Assembly (NCBI GenBank): GCA_964384025.1
Contig: CAYLJJ010000067.1
Coordinates: forward strand, 1 to 38,880
DNA: 38,880 bases
DNA from: CAYLJJ01 sp964384025
GTDB taxonomy: Bacteria > Myxococcota_A > Bradymonadia > UBA7976 > UBA1532
Direction of reading: 5' to 3'
Shown: positions 1-8,384 of the stretch, piece by piece
How positions within the stretch are numbered: position 1 is the first letter of the stretch
How the letters are laid out: every line of letters starts with the position of its first letter
Notes under the pieces: generated by a model
The model's database searches: none
Seen by the model: only the letters and a program-made list of their open reading frames with translations
Told to the model about the DNA's origin: nothing
Position numbers and translations under genes: made by a program

Positions 1-120
1 GTTCCAGTAAAGCTGGTTCCGGTAAAGCCGGTCCCAGTAAAGCCGGTCCCAGTAAAGCCGGTCCCAGTAAAGCCAGTTCCGGTAAAGCCAGTTCCGGTAA
101 GGCCAGCTCCAGTAAAGCCT
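1..120 (+). repeat. 15-bp coding tandem repeat (8 copies, VPVKP)
   Basis: Eight consecutive 15-bp units of the form GTYCCRGTAAAGCCR encode the VPVKP pentapeptides. Copies differ mostly at third codon positions. The array runs into the left window edge, so the true copy number is unknown. Its length being a multiple of 3 keeps the frame under expansion or contraction. Confidence 0.9.
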
Positions 121-225
121 GCCCCTGTGGTTCCAGCTCCGCCTTCGGTGGTACCAGCACCGGTTAAGCCCAAGCCGGTGGAGCCTGCCCCTATCCCCTG
201 GAGCGAAGAGCCTCAGGCTCCATAA
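1..225 (+). CDS. C-terminal end of a Pro/Val/Lys-rich repeat protein (5' truncated by window edge)
   Basis: Frame 1 is open from the window edge to a TAA at 223-225, giving 74 residues. The first 40 residues are eight pentapeptides of the VPVKP type (variants VPVKL, VPVRP, APVKP). A looser Pro/Ala/Val stretch follows, with a short acidic end (WSEEPQAP). The start lies outside the window. Such Val-Pro-Lys runs are extended and rigid, and they usually form periplasm-spanning or surface linkers, as in TonB-like proteins and lipoproteins. No catalytic domain is visible in this portion, so the function cannot be assigned. The next gene starts 105 bp downstream and could be in the same transcript. 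Confidence 0.6.
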   Translation, partial: VPVKLVPVKPVPVKPVPVKPVPVKPVPVKPVPVRPAPVKPAPVVPAPPSVVPAPVKPKPVEPAPIPWSEEPQAP

Positions 226-329
226 TCCCTGAGCTGAGGCAGGCGCGAGGAGTTGCTCCAAGCCCCCTCTCTTAGATCAGTGGTAGCCCCGCTCCTCTTC
301 AAACCACCCTTCCCGAGAAGGAGAAGCTG

Positions 330-1253
330 TTGATCAAAGCACTCCTTGATGCCCTGGGGCGGGTGATTCTGGGTAAAGAGAGGCTCTTAGAGGACGCTCT
401 CACTGCCATCCTGGCACGAGGACATCTCCTCTTAGAGGACCTCCCAGGGGTGGGCAAAACGACTCTGGCGAGGGCCCTCGCGCAGCTCCTGGGCTGCCAA
501 TTTAAGCGCATTCAGTTCACCAGCGATCTCCTCCCCAGTGATATTCTGGGGGTGAACATCTATAGCCGCCAAAGCGAACAGTTCCGGTTCTGTCCAGGCC
601 CCATCTTCTCTCATATTGTCCTGGCGGATGAGATCAATCGGACGACGCCCAAGACCCAATCCAGCTTGTTGGAGGCGATGAATGAGGGGCAGGTCTCCAT
701 CGATGATGAAACCCGCCCTCTCCCGCGACCCTTTGTCGTCATCGCGACTCAAAATCCTCAAGATTATCATGGCACTTACCCTCTCCCTGAAGGGCAGCTG
801 GATCGTTTCCTTATGCGCCTTCGCTTGGGCTATCCCCATGGCGATCAGGAGCGACAGATCCTCCGCAATAATGGTGCAGCGAACGCGCTGCTGAACTTGA
901 AGCCGCTCTTGAACCCTGAGCGCCTCTTGGAGCTACAGGAGCAGGCCAGCGCGGTGCGGGTCAGCGAGCCCGTCTTGGATTACATCATGGCGCTGGTAGA
1001 GGAGACCCGAAAGATGCCACAGCTTCGGTTGGGGATCAGCACCCGAGGCGCCCTGGCTCTCCAAGCCGCCGCTCGGGCGCGGGCCTTTGTCTTAGGGCGC
1101 GGCTACGTGCTCCCCGATGATGCCAAATATCTGGCTGTGCCTGTGTTGGCTCATCGAATCCAGCTCGCTGGGGTCAGCAGCCTGTTGCGCCCTCCAAAGG
1201 AGGCTGAGCAGCTCATCCGCCGTCTCCTGGAGACCCTGCCTGTTCCTCTTTAA
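330..1253 (+). CDS. MoxR-family AAA+ ATPase (orphan)
   Basis: A 307-residue MoxR ATPase of normal family length. Walker A is PGVGKTT at residues 39-45. Walker B is LADEIN, with D100 and E101. The arginine-rich sensor region, the conserved ATQNP segment and the QLDRFLM motif are all present. The C-terminal lid contains the ISTRG motif typical of MoxR. MoxR ATPases act as chaperones that remodel or load metal centres, usually with vWA partner proteins. The start is a TTG at 330, preceded by GAGAAGGAGAA at 315-325, which is good Shine-Dalgarno spacing. No DUF58 or vWA gene follows; the next gene is a lipoprotein 262 bp away. The ATPase therefore either lost its partner or works with one encoded elsewhere. 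Two further MoxR paralogues lie in this window. Assignment to the family is secure, the substrate is unknown. Confidence 0.93.
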   Translation: MIKALLDALGRVILGKERLLEDALTAILARGHLLLEDLPGVGKTTLARALAQLLGCQFKRIQFTSDLLPSDILGVNIYSRQSEQFRFCPGPIFSHIVLADEINRTTPKTQSSLLEAMNEGQVSIDDETRPLPRPFVVIATQNPQDYHGTYPLPEGQLDRFLMRLRLGYPHGDQERQILRNNGAANALLNLKPLLNPERLLELQEQASAVRVSEPVLDYIMALVEETRKMPQLRLGISTRGALALQAAARARAFVLGRGYVLPDDAKYLAVPVLAHRIQLAGVSSLLRPPKEAEQLIRRLLETLPVPL

Positions 1254-1515
1254 CAGGAGAGGCAGATCGGCACTCGACAGGCTCCAGTAAGTTGTGCTCC
1301 TCTTTTTAAAAGTCGCTGACCCCTTTTTTGAGTTCATCCATAATACCAACACTCACGACATTTTTGAGTGATCAAGAGCGGCAAACGTGTACTTTCTGGG
1401 GGCTGCTTGAAATGATATTATTTAAAATTCGCCTCATTACTGAATCAGAGCGTCGGGGGGCACCACCGAGCTGGATATTGTTTGAAGGCTGGGTTCGAAC
1501 ATCAGGAGTAGAGTT

Positions 1516-3006
1516 GTGATACAGATCCTTTTGCTTGCTCTATTGCTTATCGGATGCGGCACGGGTTCTTCAGCCACTGCGATATATCCCAATCAACTCG
1601 AAGCTGCGACCGCTATGCAAGGGGTGATTTGCGCGAACGCCAATGATGAGGCTGAGTTGCTGATCATCGACTTGCTCGCGAGTCAGCGCGGTGATCTTGA
1701 GATCATCATGAGCGAAGGTTTGGCTGCGGTGCGTTATGACTGCAAGAACATCAAGGTTCTTAAGGGCTGCCACATAGAGGGGGGCTACGCTTATAAAGGC
1801 ACTCTCCTCAAAGAAGAATTCCTGCGCTTAGAGAACGCTGATGAGGTGCGCGCCAATCTGCCCTTCAGCGGCGCGAAAATCGGCGCCTCAATGGATCGGA
1901 ACGCGACTTTGAATCTGGCCATTGCGATGGTCGGTCAGCTGCGAGCGGCTCGCTATGAGGTGAGCCAAGATGAACTCAAGGGGCGCTGTAAGGAAGCCAC
2001 CCACTTTGTGCAATCCGCGCATGTTGGCGCCTTTGTGATGAATCGTGGTGAGCGCGCAAAGCTGAGCAGCGCGGTCGAGATGTTCGAGGTTGGTGCCTCC
2101 GGTGACCTCAACAGCGATCGAGCCTTACAGAATGCTGACGGCGACATTGAGGCCTGCCGCCAGACAAAGGCTGAGTCCAGCCAGCTGGAGAGCGGCTGTG
2201 GCGCGCTCCTGCGCCTCAACCTGGTACCAATCTCTGCTGCAGGTACAGCACCCTCAGCCTTGGAACAGGAAACTTTACGACGCCCCGGCTGCCCCAAAGG
2301 GATGAGCTACTTAACCGGGAAGTGCGTTCGTGTGAGCGGCCCTGTTTGCAGTAAATTACAGCCAAGAGCCTGTGAGCAGCCTTGCGCTCGGGGCGATGGC
2401 AACGCCTGTGGGATACTCGGGGCGGCGCTACGCAGCGGTGAACAGATCAGCAAAAACCCTACAGCCGCCATCCAAGTTCAAGCCCGCGCCTGCGAGCTGG
2501 GCCATGCGACTTCCTGTTATCGGCTCAGCCGTCAGATCCCACAGAGACGTCATGCTCTCCTTGAGCGTGGTTGTGCCCTAGGTTCTGGGAAGGCTTGCTT
2601 CAAAATGGGTTGGATCTACAGCAAGGGGGATGGTGTGCCACAGGACCTGAATAAGGCCTTCATCGCCTATAACCAAGGCTGCGCTGCTGGTTGGCATTCA
2701 GCCTGTGTTAGCTTAGGCAAAGCCTACAGTAAGGGAAGAGGTGTCAAACAGGATAAAAAGAGGTCCTTTCAGCTTTACAAACGCGCCTGTGAAGGTGGAA
2801 GCGCAACCGGTTGTTACAATGTTGGGACTCGCTTCAAAAAGGGCTCAGGCACCCAAAGGGATGAGAGCCGTGCTCTGGCTTACTTTCTCCGTGGCTGCCA
2901 TTTGGGCAGGGGCAAGTCCTGTTACGCCGCCGCCAAGATGAATGGAGATCATAGCCTCTTTCAACAGGCTTGTAGGCTGAAGTATGAAAAGGCATGTGAG
3001 CGTTGA
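1516..3006 (+). CDS. Sel1-repeat lipoprotein
   Basis: A 496-residue protein with a lipoprotein signal peptide: a hydrophobic run of Leu and Ile followed by a LIGC lipobox with the lipidated Cys at about residue 14. Residues 270-496 contain Sel1-like helical repeats of about 36 residues, recognisable by G(C)ALGSGKACFKMGWIYSKG and the GVPQD / GVKQD turns. Each repeat carries two cysteines spaced as in the cysteine-rich Hcp-type Sel1 proteins, which suggests inter-helix disulfides. The N-terminal 250 residues are unrecognised. Sel1 solenoids bind other proteins, so a scaffold role in the periplasm or outer membrane is inferred. The start is a GTG at 1516 with AGGAG at 1504-1508; it gives the lipobox the right distance. 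There is no obvious operon partner: 262 bp upstream is non-coding and the next gene begins 150 bp downstream. Confidence 0.85.
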   Translation: MIQILLLALLLIGCGTGSSATAIYPNQLEAATAMQGVICANANDEAELLIIDLLASQRGDLEIIMSEGLAAVRYDCKNIKVLKGCHIEGGYAYKGTLLKEEFLRLENADEVRANLPFSGAKIGASMDRNATLNLAIAMVGQLRAARYEVSQDELKGRCKEATHFVQSAHVGAFVMNRGERAKLSSAVEMFEVGASGDLNSDRALQNADGDIEACRQTKAESSQLESGCGALLRLNLVPISAAGTAPSALEQETLRRPGCPKGMSYLTGKCVRVSGPVCSKLQPRACEQPCARGDGNACGILGAALRSGEQISKNPTAAIQVQARACELGHATSCYRLSRQIPQRRHALLERGCALGSGKACFKMGWIYSKGDGVPQDLNKAFIAYNQGCAAGWHSACVSLGKAYSKGRGVKQDKKRSFQLYKRACEGGSATGCYNVGTRFKKGSGTQRDESRALAYFLRGCHLGRGKSCYAAAKMNGDHSLFQQACRLKYEKACER

Positions 3007-3097
3007 TGCTCTTTGGACAACAGCCTCCTCATCTCCTAACATTTTATCAAGCTCCTCGACGGTCGTTAAAGTGCGATTGTCTTGGGTGAAAGCGATT

Positions 3098-3127
3098 GAC
3101 AGATCTCCTCCTCGGAGAAAATCTGTC
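3098..3127 (+). promoter_or_regulatory. Inverted repeat in the leader of the 3157 gene
   Basis: GACAGA at 3098-3103 pairs with TCTGTC at 3122-3127. Inside it, TCTCC (3104-3108) pairs with GGAGA (3114-3118), leaving a five-base loop and an AAA bulge. That is 11 base pairs in total. No T-run follows, so it is not a classical terminator. It sits 30 bp before the start codon of the next gene. It may be an operator or leader structure; the role is inferred from position only. Confidence 0.4.
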
Positions 3128-3156
3128 GCTTGAGAACCTGAAAAGGAGCGCTCTTG

Positions 3157-4203
3157 ATGAAAAGCCTCTCTCTTTCTCTCCTCTTTGCTCTCCCTGCCCT
3201 CGCCCAGGGCGACTTTGATGGGAGGATCAACCAGGATGGTTGGTGTGTCATCTTGGGGGCCTTTCCCCAACAGAAATTTGCTCCTGCCCTCGCCTTTACT
3301 CAGCAGGCTCAGGCCAAAGGCTTAAAGCGGGCTGCGATCTACGAAGCGCGGGCTTTTAAAAACTTTGCTTGGGGAGATTTGGTGGTGATCGCTGAGTGGC
3401 TTCAGGACCGGGAACAGGCTCGAAAGACAGCTCAAGCAGCCCAGACCCTGGGGCTCTCAGCCTACTCAAAGTCCTGCCCTCTCCAGATGGGACCTACCCA
3501 ACCCATCAGAAACCTCAAGGAGCTTAAAGCGCCTTGGTCTCTACCCAAGATCCGCCCAAAGGTAGAGGCCAAGAGTCCTGAGTCCTGGTCAGGCTGCTTT
3601 GCTTGGTCCCCCAAGAGAGAGATCGCCGCCTGCCTCACGGGTGAGACCAGCATTCAGGGAGAGGGGCAGGACTCGATCCTCTTCTTGGGTAAGCAAAGCC
3701 AGGGGTTCAAGAAGCTCCGGCTCTGGAGCAAGTCCGAAGATCAGCAGTTCGCTGAGGCCGATATGAGGTTGAATCCAAGAGAGCAGAGGAGCTTAAGGCA
3801 AGATCTTAAGAGAGGGGGTTTCTTCTCCCTCTCCAAAGGAACCAAAGCTTCCTGGATGCGCATTCTGAAGGTCAGAGGTCTGCTTCACTGGGGAGCACCC
3901 AGGATCAGCCTACGTTGGAAGCGCAAAACAGAGGAGATTGTCGAGGAGATGGAAGGGAGTTGGAACAGCCATGAAGAGAGCTTAGAGTTTCGCTGTGGAG
4001 GCCCAAAGGGTGTTTGGCATGCGCTCTTGGGCTTCAACACCCATGATGATGAACCCAGGCTTTCCGCAGGGCTCCTCCCTGGGAGCAAGATCCTGCTCCT
4101 TGAGTGGTCTGACTCCTGGTCTATCGGAGGTGATATGGGCAGCTCCACCATCTCAGCCCTGATCGACGCTGAACGCTGCGCCCTGATCCAATCCTCACAG
4201 TAG
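3157..4203 (+). CDS. Secreted protein of unknown function, possible SPOR-like N-terminal domain
   Basis: A 348-residue protein beginning MKSLSLSLLFALPALAQG, a clear Sec signal peptide with an ALAQ cleavage site. The ATG at 3157 is preferred to the in-frame TTG at 3154, because AAGGAG at 3143-3148 lies 8 bp before the ATG. Residues about 28-110 (WCVILGAFPQQ, then alternating helix and strand ending YSKSCPL) resemble the layout of SPOR peptidoglycan-binding domains, but I cannot confirm this. The remainder has several Trp and Cys residues (SGCFAWS, AACLTG, FRCGGPKG) and no motif I recognise. The protein probably acts in the periplasm or outside the cell. It ends two bases before the stop of the convergent 4206 gene. 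Confidence 0.7.
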   Translation: MKSLSLSLLFALPALAQGDFDGRINQDGWCVILGAFPQQKFAPALAFTQQAQAKGLKRAAIYEARAFKNFAWGDLVVIAEWLQDREQARKTAQAAQTLGLSAYSKSCPLQMGPTQPIRNLKELKAPWSLPKIRPKVEAKSPESWSGCFAWSPKREIAACLTGETSIQGEGQDSILFLGKQSQGFKKLRLWSKSEDQQFAEADMRLNPREQRSLRQDLKRGGFFSLSKGTKASWMRILKVRGLLHWGAPRISLRWKRKTEEIVEEMEGSWNSHEESLEFRCGGPKGVWHALLGFNTHDDEPRLSAGLLPGSKILLLEWSDSWSIGGDMGSSTISALIDAERCALIQSSQ

Positions 4204-4205
4204 AC

Positions 4206-5036
4206 TCAGCCTCTTCTCAGAAAGAGTCGCTGCCCTGAACCCTCAGAGCGGAGGTTGATCAAGCTCCAAAGTTGCCCCAGCTCTAGATCCGCATGGAGGG
4301 CGCGGATCGCTTGGCTGTCATCCCCCAACAGCGTGCGCTCTCCCTCCTCATCTACCCGCCGCCACTCAGGAGCGAGGCTGGCTTCGATCTGCCCTGGCTT
4401 AACCGGAATAAGATAGCTGAAGGTCTCTTCATGAGTGTGCGCGGGGGTATAGGCCGAAAGCAGCTTCATCGCCCCAAAGCGCAGATGCACTCTGAGGCTA
4501 CTGCTCTGCCACTGAGTGGCGCCATACTGCTTCTTGACTCCTGTGACGAGGATCCCCAGAGCCTTGGTGAGGGTCCCCAAGCCTGGCAGTGGTTCCTGTT
4601 TGAGGATCAGGTTGGCTGAAGAGAGGTTATGACCAAACCAAGCCCCCTCCTCAGCACAGCGGATGGCAACCCACATGCTGAGAGGGACAAAACTCTCTGG
4701 ATCCCCCTCCTCTAAGCCGTAGGCTTGGCGAGCCTCTGGGTAGAGGTTCTTGAGCCGCTGCCCAAATCCAAAGACAATCCCAGGGAACTCTCCACAATCA
4801 AAGAGCACCCAGCGAGGCATCCTCATCTCTTGGGGGCCAAAGGAGAATCCATCCAGGGTATGAAGGCCATCGATCAGGCTGCGACTGTGGAGGGAGGTAG
4901 GGCAGTAGCTGCGCTCAGGAGAGATCTCCAGTCCCAAGGGCCTAAAATTAAACGCAGACCAGTTGCCTCGATAGCTCAGCAAGAAGGGCTCGCAACACTC
5001 TAAGATCCGCTCAAAAGGGGCGGCCAAGCTCCTCAT
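4206..5036 (-). CDS. Conserved-looking protein of unknown function, downstream of the cpgS-like gene
   Basis: A 276-residue soluble protein with an ATG at 5036, five bases after the stop of the 5042-6370 gene on the same strand, so the two are probably co-transcribed and coupled. Notable segments are VLFDCGEFPGIVFGFG (about residues 97-112), GAWFGHNLSSANLILK and THEETFSYLIPVKPG. There are no membrane segments and no signal peptide. I do not recognise the family. The tight coupling suggests a role connected to the cyclic-diphosphoglycerate-synthetase-like enzyme upstream, but that is context only. Confidence 0.7.
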   Translation of the reverse strand: MRSLAAPFERILECCEPFLLSYRGNWSAFNFRPLGLEISPERSYCPTSLHSRSLIDGLHTLDGFSFGPQEMRMPRWVLFDCGEFPGIVFGFGQRLKNLYPEARQAYGLEEGDPESFVPLSMWVAIRCAEEGAWFGHNLSSANLILKQEPLPGLGTLTKALGILVTGVKKQYGATQWQSSSLRVHLRFGAMKLLSAYTPAHTHEETFSYLIPVKPGQIEASLAPEWRRVDEEGERTLLGDDSQAIRALHADLELGQLWSLINLRSEGSGQRLFLRRG

Positions 5037-5041
5037 TCCGC

Positions 5042-6370
5042 TCAGCCCTCTTCCTCGAGGAAGCGCTCGATCACCTCATCTAGGTTGGGGCGCCCGATGA
5101 CTTGCAAGTCATATCCAACCCGTACCGAGGGTTTGTTAAAGGAGATATAGCGGCTCAGATCGATGGGGGTGCCGATGATCACCAGATCACAATCCACGGC
5201 GTCGATGGTGGCCTTGAGATCGGTCATCTGCTGTCGTCCATAGCCCATAGCGGGCAACAGGGTGCCGATTTTGGGATAGCGACGGAAGGTATCCACCAAG
5301 CTCCCGCGCAAGTAGGGGCGAGGATCAACCAGCTTCGCTGCGCCAAAGCGCTGAGCTGCGACAACCCCAGCGCCGATCTTCATCCCACCATGGGTCAAGG
5401 TGGGTCCATCCTCCACCACCAGGACTCGCTTGCCTCGGATCTTTTCTGGATCATCCACGCTGACTGGAGAGGCAGCGTCGATCACGAGAGCACCTGGATT
5501 AGAGGAGAAGATATTATTGCGTACCTGAGCGATGCTCTCAGCGTCGGCAGAGTCGATCTTATTGATCACCACCACATCAGCGCGACGCAGGTTAACCTCG
5601 CCAGGGAAATAGCGCAGCTCATCCCCAGGGCGGAGAGGGTCCACCACCACGATCTCTAGATCAGACTTAAAGAAGGAGAGGTCGTTATTGCCTCCATCCC
5701 AGAGGATGACATCCGCCTCTTGCTCAGCTTCCTTTAGGATCGCCTCGTAATCGACTCCAGCGTAGACGATGGTGCCCTGATCTAGATGAGGTTCATACTC
5801 TTCCATCTCTTCGATGCTGCATTTGTGGCGCTCCAGATCCTCTAGGGTGGCGAAGCGCTGCACCTTCTGAGCTTTCAGATCTCCATAGGGCATGGGGTGG
5901 CGGATGGCGACAATACGCTTGCCCTGAGCCTTGAGCAGCTCCACCACTCGACGGGTGGTTTGGCTCTTTCCGCAACCCGTACGCACAGCGCAGATGGAAA
6001 TCACCGGCTTCTTGGAACTCAACATTGTAGGCTCAGCGCCCAGCAGCCGGAAATCTGCTCCCTCAGCGATAGCGACAGCGGAGAGGCGCATCACGTGCTC
6101 ATAGCTGACATCAGAGTAAGAGAAGATCACTTCATCTATCTGCTCATCACGGATCAGCTGCGCGAGGTTCTCCTCGGCGAGGATCGGGATCCCCTTAGGA
6201 TAGCCTTCACCAGCCAACTCTGCTGGGTAGGCGCGACCATCGATGTCAGGGATCTGAGCTGCGGTGAAGGCGATCACCTTCACATCTTGGCGACCTCGAA
6301 AGAGCATGTTGAAGTTATGAAAGTCACGGCCAGCAGCGCCGACGATCACTATTTTGCGGGGATTGGACAT
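5042..6370 (-). CDS. Cyclic 2,3-diphosphoglycerate synthetase-like GTPase (COG2403 type)
   Basis: A 442-residue protein. The N-terminus, KIVIVGAAGRDFHNFN, is the signature Rossmann-like start of this family. A P-loop, TGCGKSQTTR, lies at residues 131-140. Further conserved blocks are RHPMPYGDL, LWDGGNND, VVINKID (a G4-like NKxD motif) and GPTLTHGGMK, then ATIDAVDCDLVIIGTPIDL near the C-terminus. In methanogens the relative CpgS makes cyclic 2,3-diphosphoglycerate from 2,3-diphosphoglycerate and ATP. Bacterial members are mostly annotated as predicted GTPases without tested activity. The NKID motif suggests GTP may be used. It starts at ATG 6370 with GGAGGAG just upstream, and is followed directly by the unknown 4206 gene. 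The family is firm, the reaction is inferred. Confidence 0.88.
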   Translation of the reverse strand: MSNPRKIVIVGAAGRDFHNFNMLFRGRQDVKVIAFTAAQIPDIDGRAYPAELAGEGYPKGIPILAEENLAQLIRDEQIDEVIFSYSDVSYEHVMRLSAVAIAEGADFRLLGAEPTMLSSKKPVISICAVRTGCGKSQTTRRVVELLKAQGKRIVAIRHPMPYGDLKAQKVQRFATLEDLERHKCSIEEMEEYEPHLDQGTIVYAGVDYEAILKEAEQEADVILWDGGNNDLSFFKSDLEIVVVDPLRPGDELRYFPGEVNLRRADVVVINKIDSADAESIAQVRNNIFSSNPGALVIDAASPVSVDDPEKIRGKRVLVVEDGPTLTHGGMKIGAGVVAAQRFGAAKLVDPRPYLRGSLVDTFRRYPKIGTLLPAMGYGRQQMTDLKATIDAVDCDLVIIGTPIDLSRYISFNKPSVRVGYDLQVIGRPNLDEVIERFLEEEG

Positions 6371-6613
6371 AGACTCCTCCAGTCAGGTCCACGCCTCCAT
6401 AAGATGGAGAAAGGAACTCGCGAGACGACGAGTTTTTCGCCGCCGGGGCTCGTAAATGCTTGAATCCCACCAACCCTCTTCACCCGAGCCGTCAGGGTTT
6501 GAGCGCTGCGTGGAAGGATGGGCGCCGGGAGGCTATCAAAAGAGGAATTGAGGGACAAGGAGGGATTTAAGCATCAAAGCTGCTCAAACCGGTGGAGCAA
6601 GAGATCGATCTCT

Positions 6614-8245
6614 CTACCCAAGCTTGAACTGGCTGACGAGATACTTCAGCCTATTGGCCATCTCAGCCAAGCCACTGACCGCATTCTGGGTGTCATTGGC
6701 TCCCGTAGCGGTGTGTTGCGCGACCTCGGTCATCATTTCTGTCCTATCTGAGATCTCAGCGGCGTTCTGTGAAGCTTCAGCTAAGCTGCGGCTGATCTCA
6801 GAGGCTGTAACGCTCTGCTCCTCTACAGCTACAGCGATGGTGGATTGAAAATCATTGATCTCTCCGATGATGCGACCGATTTCTTCAATGGTCTTCACCG
6901 CCTGCTCGCTGTCGCGCTGGATGGCCTCGATCTTCTCAGTGATCTTTTGGGTGGCCTCACCGGTTCCCTTTGCGAGATCTTTGACCTCGTTAGCGACGAC
7001 GGCGAAGCCTCTGCCTGCGTCTCCAGCGCGGGCTGCTTCGATCGTCGCGTTAAGAGCGAGCAGGTTGGTCTGTTCAGCGATGGTGGTGATGACCTGAATG
7101 ACATCGCCGATCTCTAGACTGCTGACCCCAAGCTGGGCGATGGTCTGCTTGGCTGATCCGGCCACATTCACCGCCTCAGAGGCGACATGGGCAGCCTTAC
7201 TGGAGTGGTCGGCGATCTCCTTGATGCTGGCATGAAATTCATCGATCGCGTTGGCCACTGTCCCGATGCTGGCGCTCACCTCGCTGACGACTCCAGAGAC
7301 TGTCTGAACCTGAGTCGAGGTCTCTTCGGCGTTGCTGCCCATCTGCGTGCTTGTCGCTGAGAGCTCTTCAGAGGCCCTCGCCAAAGTTTGAGAGCAGCGA
7401 GAGATCTCTTCCAGCGTCTCTCCAAGCTGGAGCCCCACTTGGTTGAGGGCTTTGGCGATAAAGCCCAATTCGTCCTCGCTCTCCAAATTACTGCGCGCTC
7501 TAAGATCTCGTGCTGCCAGCTCTTCAAGCACCTCAAGCAGCTCTCTGAGCGGATAGGCGATCGTGCTTCTGATTTTGCGCCCTGAGACAAAGGCGAGTAT
7601 CAACCCCAACAGCACAGCCAAGATGATCTGTAAGCGTGTCGAGGCTGAGATCTCATCTGCTGTCTTGATCATCTTTGCATGAGATCTCTTTGCCAGCTGC
7701 TCCAAATGGCTGAGATTCTTAAAGATATCAACACCGATGCCATCAGCAGCCTTGTCTAAGCGCTCAAGGGCCTCTTCATCTCCCTCGCTTTTTGCAAATT
7801 GAGCGCGCTTTTCTTTTGCGATGGCTTGGATGGCAGGACGAAATTTTTCACGATGTTTTTTGACAGCAATTTCAACAAGGTGGCGGATTTCAGTATCTTC
7901 TGATTTGAAGATGATCTGTTCATCAAATTCGACCCCTTCAAGGATCCCTTGAGCAAAAGCATCGAAGGCAGTGGCGTTCTCTTGGGTGACTTTTAGAAAT
8001 TCATCGATCGCAGCCTCGGAGCTGGCGCTTCGAATCTCCATAACCATCTGCATATCGCGCGTGGTGGCCAGCTTCATCTCTAGGGAGGCGGAGACCAGGG
8101 GTGCTGTCTCCTCCAATCCATGCGTTGCATCTGATAGCCGCGATATGTCGACATATGCCAATATTCCCAAAAATAGCAGCACCGCAGCAACGCCAAAGAA
8201 AGCAAATGAGAGTTTTGTTCCAATTCTGAGATCTTTAAAAGCCAT
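6614..8245 (-). CDS. Methyl-accepting chemotaxis protein
   Basis: A 543-residue transmembrane receptor. TM1 is at about residues 10-32. The periplasmic helical region to about residue 200 is rich in charged heptads, four-helix-bundle or HBM/TarH-like. TM2 (LQIILAVLLGLILAFVSG) follows, then a HAMP domain (about 225-280) and the cytoplasmic signalling coiled coil. The hairpin tip, EQTNLLALNATIEAARAG then GRGFAVVANEVKDLA, is the universal CheA/CheW contact site. The ATG at 8245 is chosen over the TTG at 8248 because AAGGAAG lies about 8 bp upstream. No ligand-binding PAS or Cache fold is evident. No che gene is next to it, so it must couple to a chemosensory array encoded elsewhere. It ends 243 bp before the cpgS-like gene on the same strand. 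Confidence 0.95.
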   Translation of the reverse strand: MAFKDLRIGTKLSFAFFGVAAVLLFLGILAYVDISRLSDATHGLEETAPLVSASLEMKLATTRDMQMVMEIRSASSEAAIDEFLKVTQENATAFDAFAQGILEGVEFDEQIIFKSEDTEIRHLVEIAVKKHREKFRPAIQAIAKEKRAQFAKSEGDEEALERLDKAADGIGVDIFKNLSHLEQLAKRSHAKMIKTADEISASTRLQIILAVLLGLILAFVSGRKIRSTIAYPLRELLEVLEELAARDLRARSNLESEDELGFIAKALNQVGLQLGETLEEISRCSQTLARASEELSATSTQMGSNAEETSTQVQTVSGVVSEVSASIGTVANAIDEFHASIKEIADHSSKAAHVASEAVNVAGSAKQTIAQLGVSSLEIGDVIQVITTIAEQTNLLALNATIEAARAGDAGRGFAVVANEVKDLAKGTGEATQKITEKIEAIQRDSEQAVKTIEEIGRIIGEINDFQSTIAVAVEEQSVTASEISRSLAEASQNAAEISDRTEMMTEVAQHTATGANDTQNAVSGLAEMANRLKYLVSQFKLG

Positions 8246-8384
8246 CAATTTATCTTCCTTTTGGGGCTCTGCTCAAAGCTCGTCAGAGTTTTATTCGGTT
8301 GCAGAGATTTATTCTTGAGGGAACGCAAAACATTGCTCTTAATCAAAGATGACCTCGATCCCATCGTTTGGAAGAGCTTGGGAT

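Noticed and set aside
1..120. CRISPR-like array
   Set aside because: The repeats are contiguous, without spacers, and encode an in-frame pentapeptide.
1328..1519. 63-codon plus-strand open frame before the Sel1 lipoprotein
   Set aside because: No ribosome site, no recognisable motif, and it lies in an AT-richer gap; the lipoprotein start at 1516 has its own ribosome site.
6415..6437. AACTCG/CGAGTT hairpin followed by TTTTT on the plus strand
   Set aside because: It looks like a terminator, but no plus-strand gene ends before it; it lies in the leader of the minus-strand cpgS-like gene and the stem is short.
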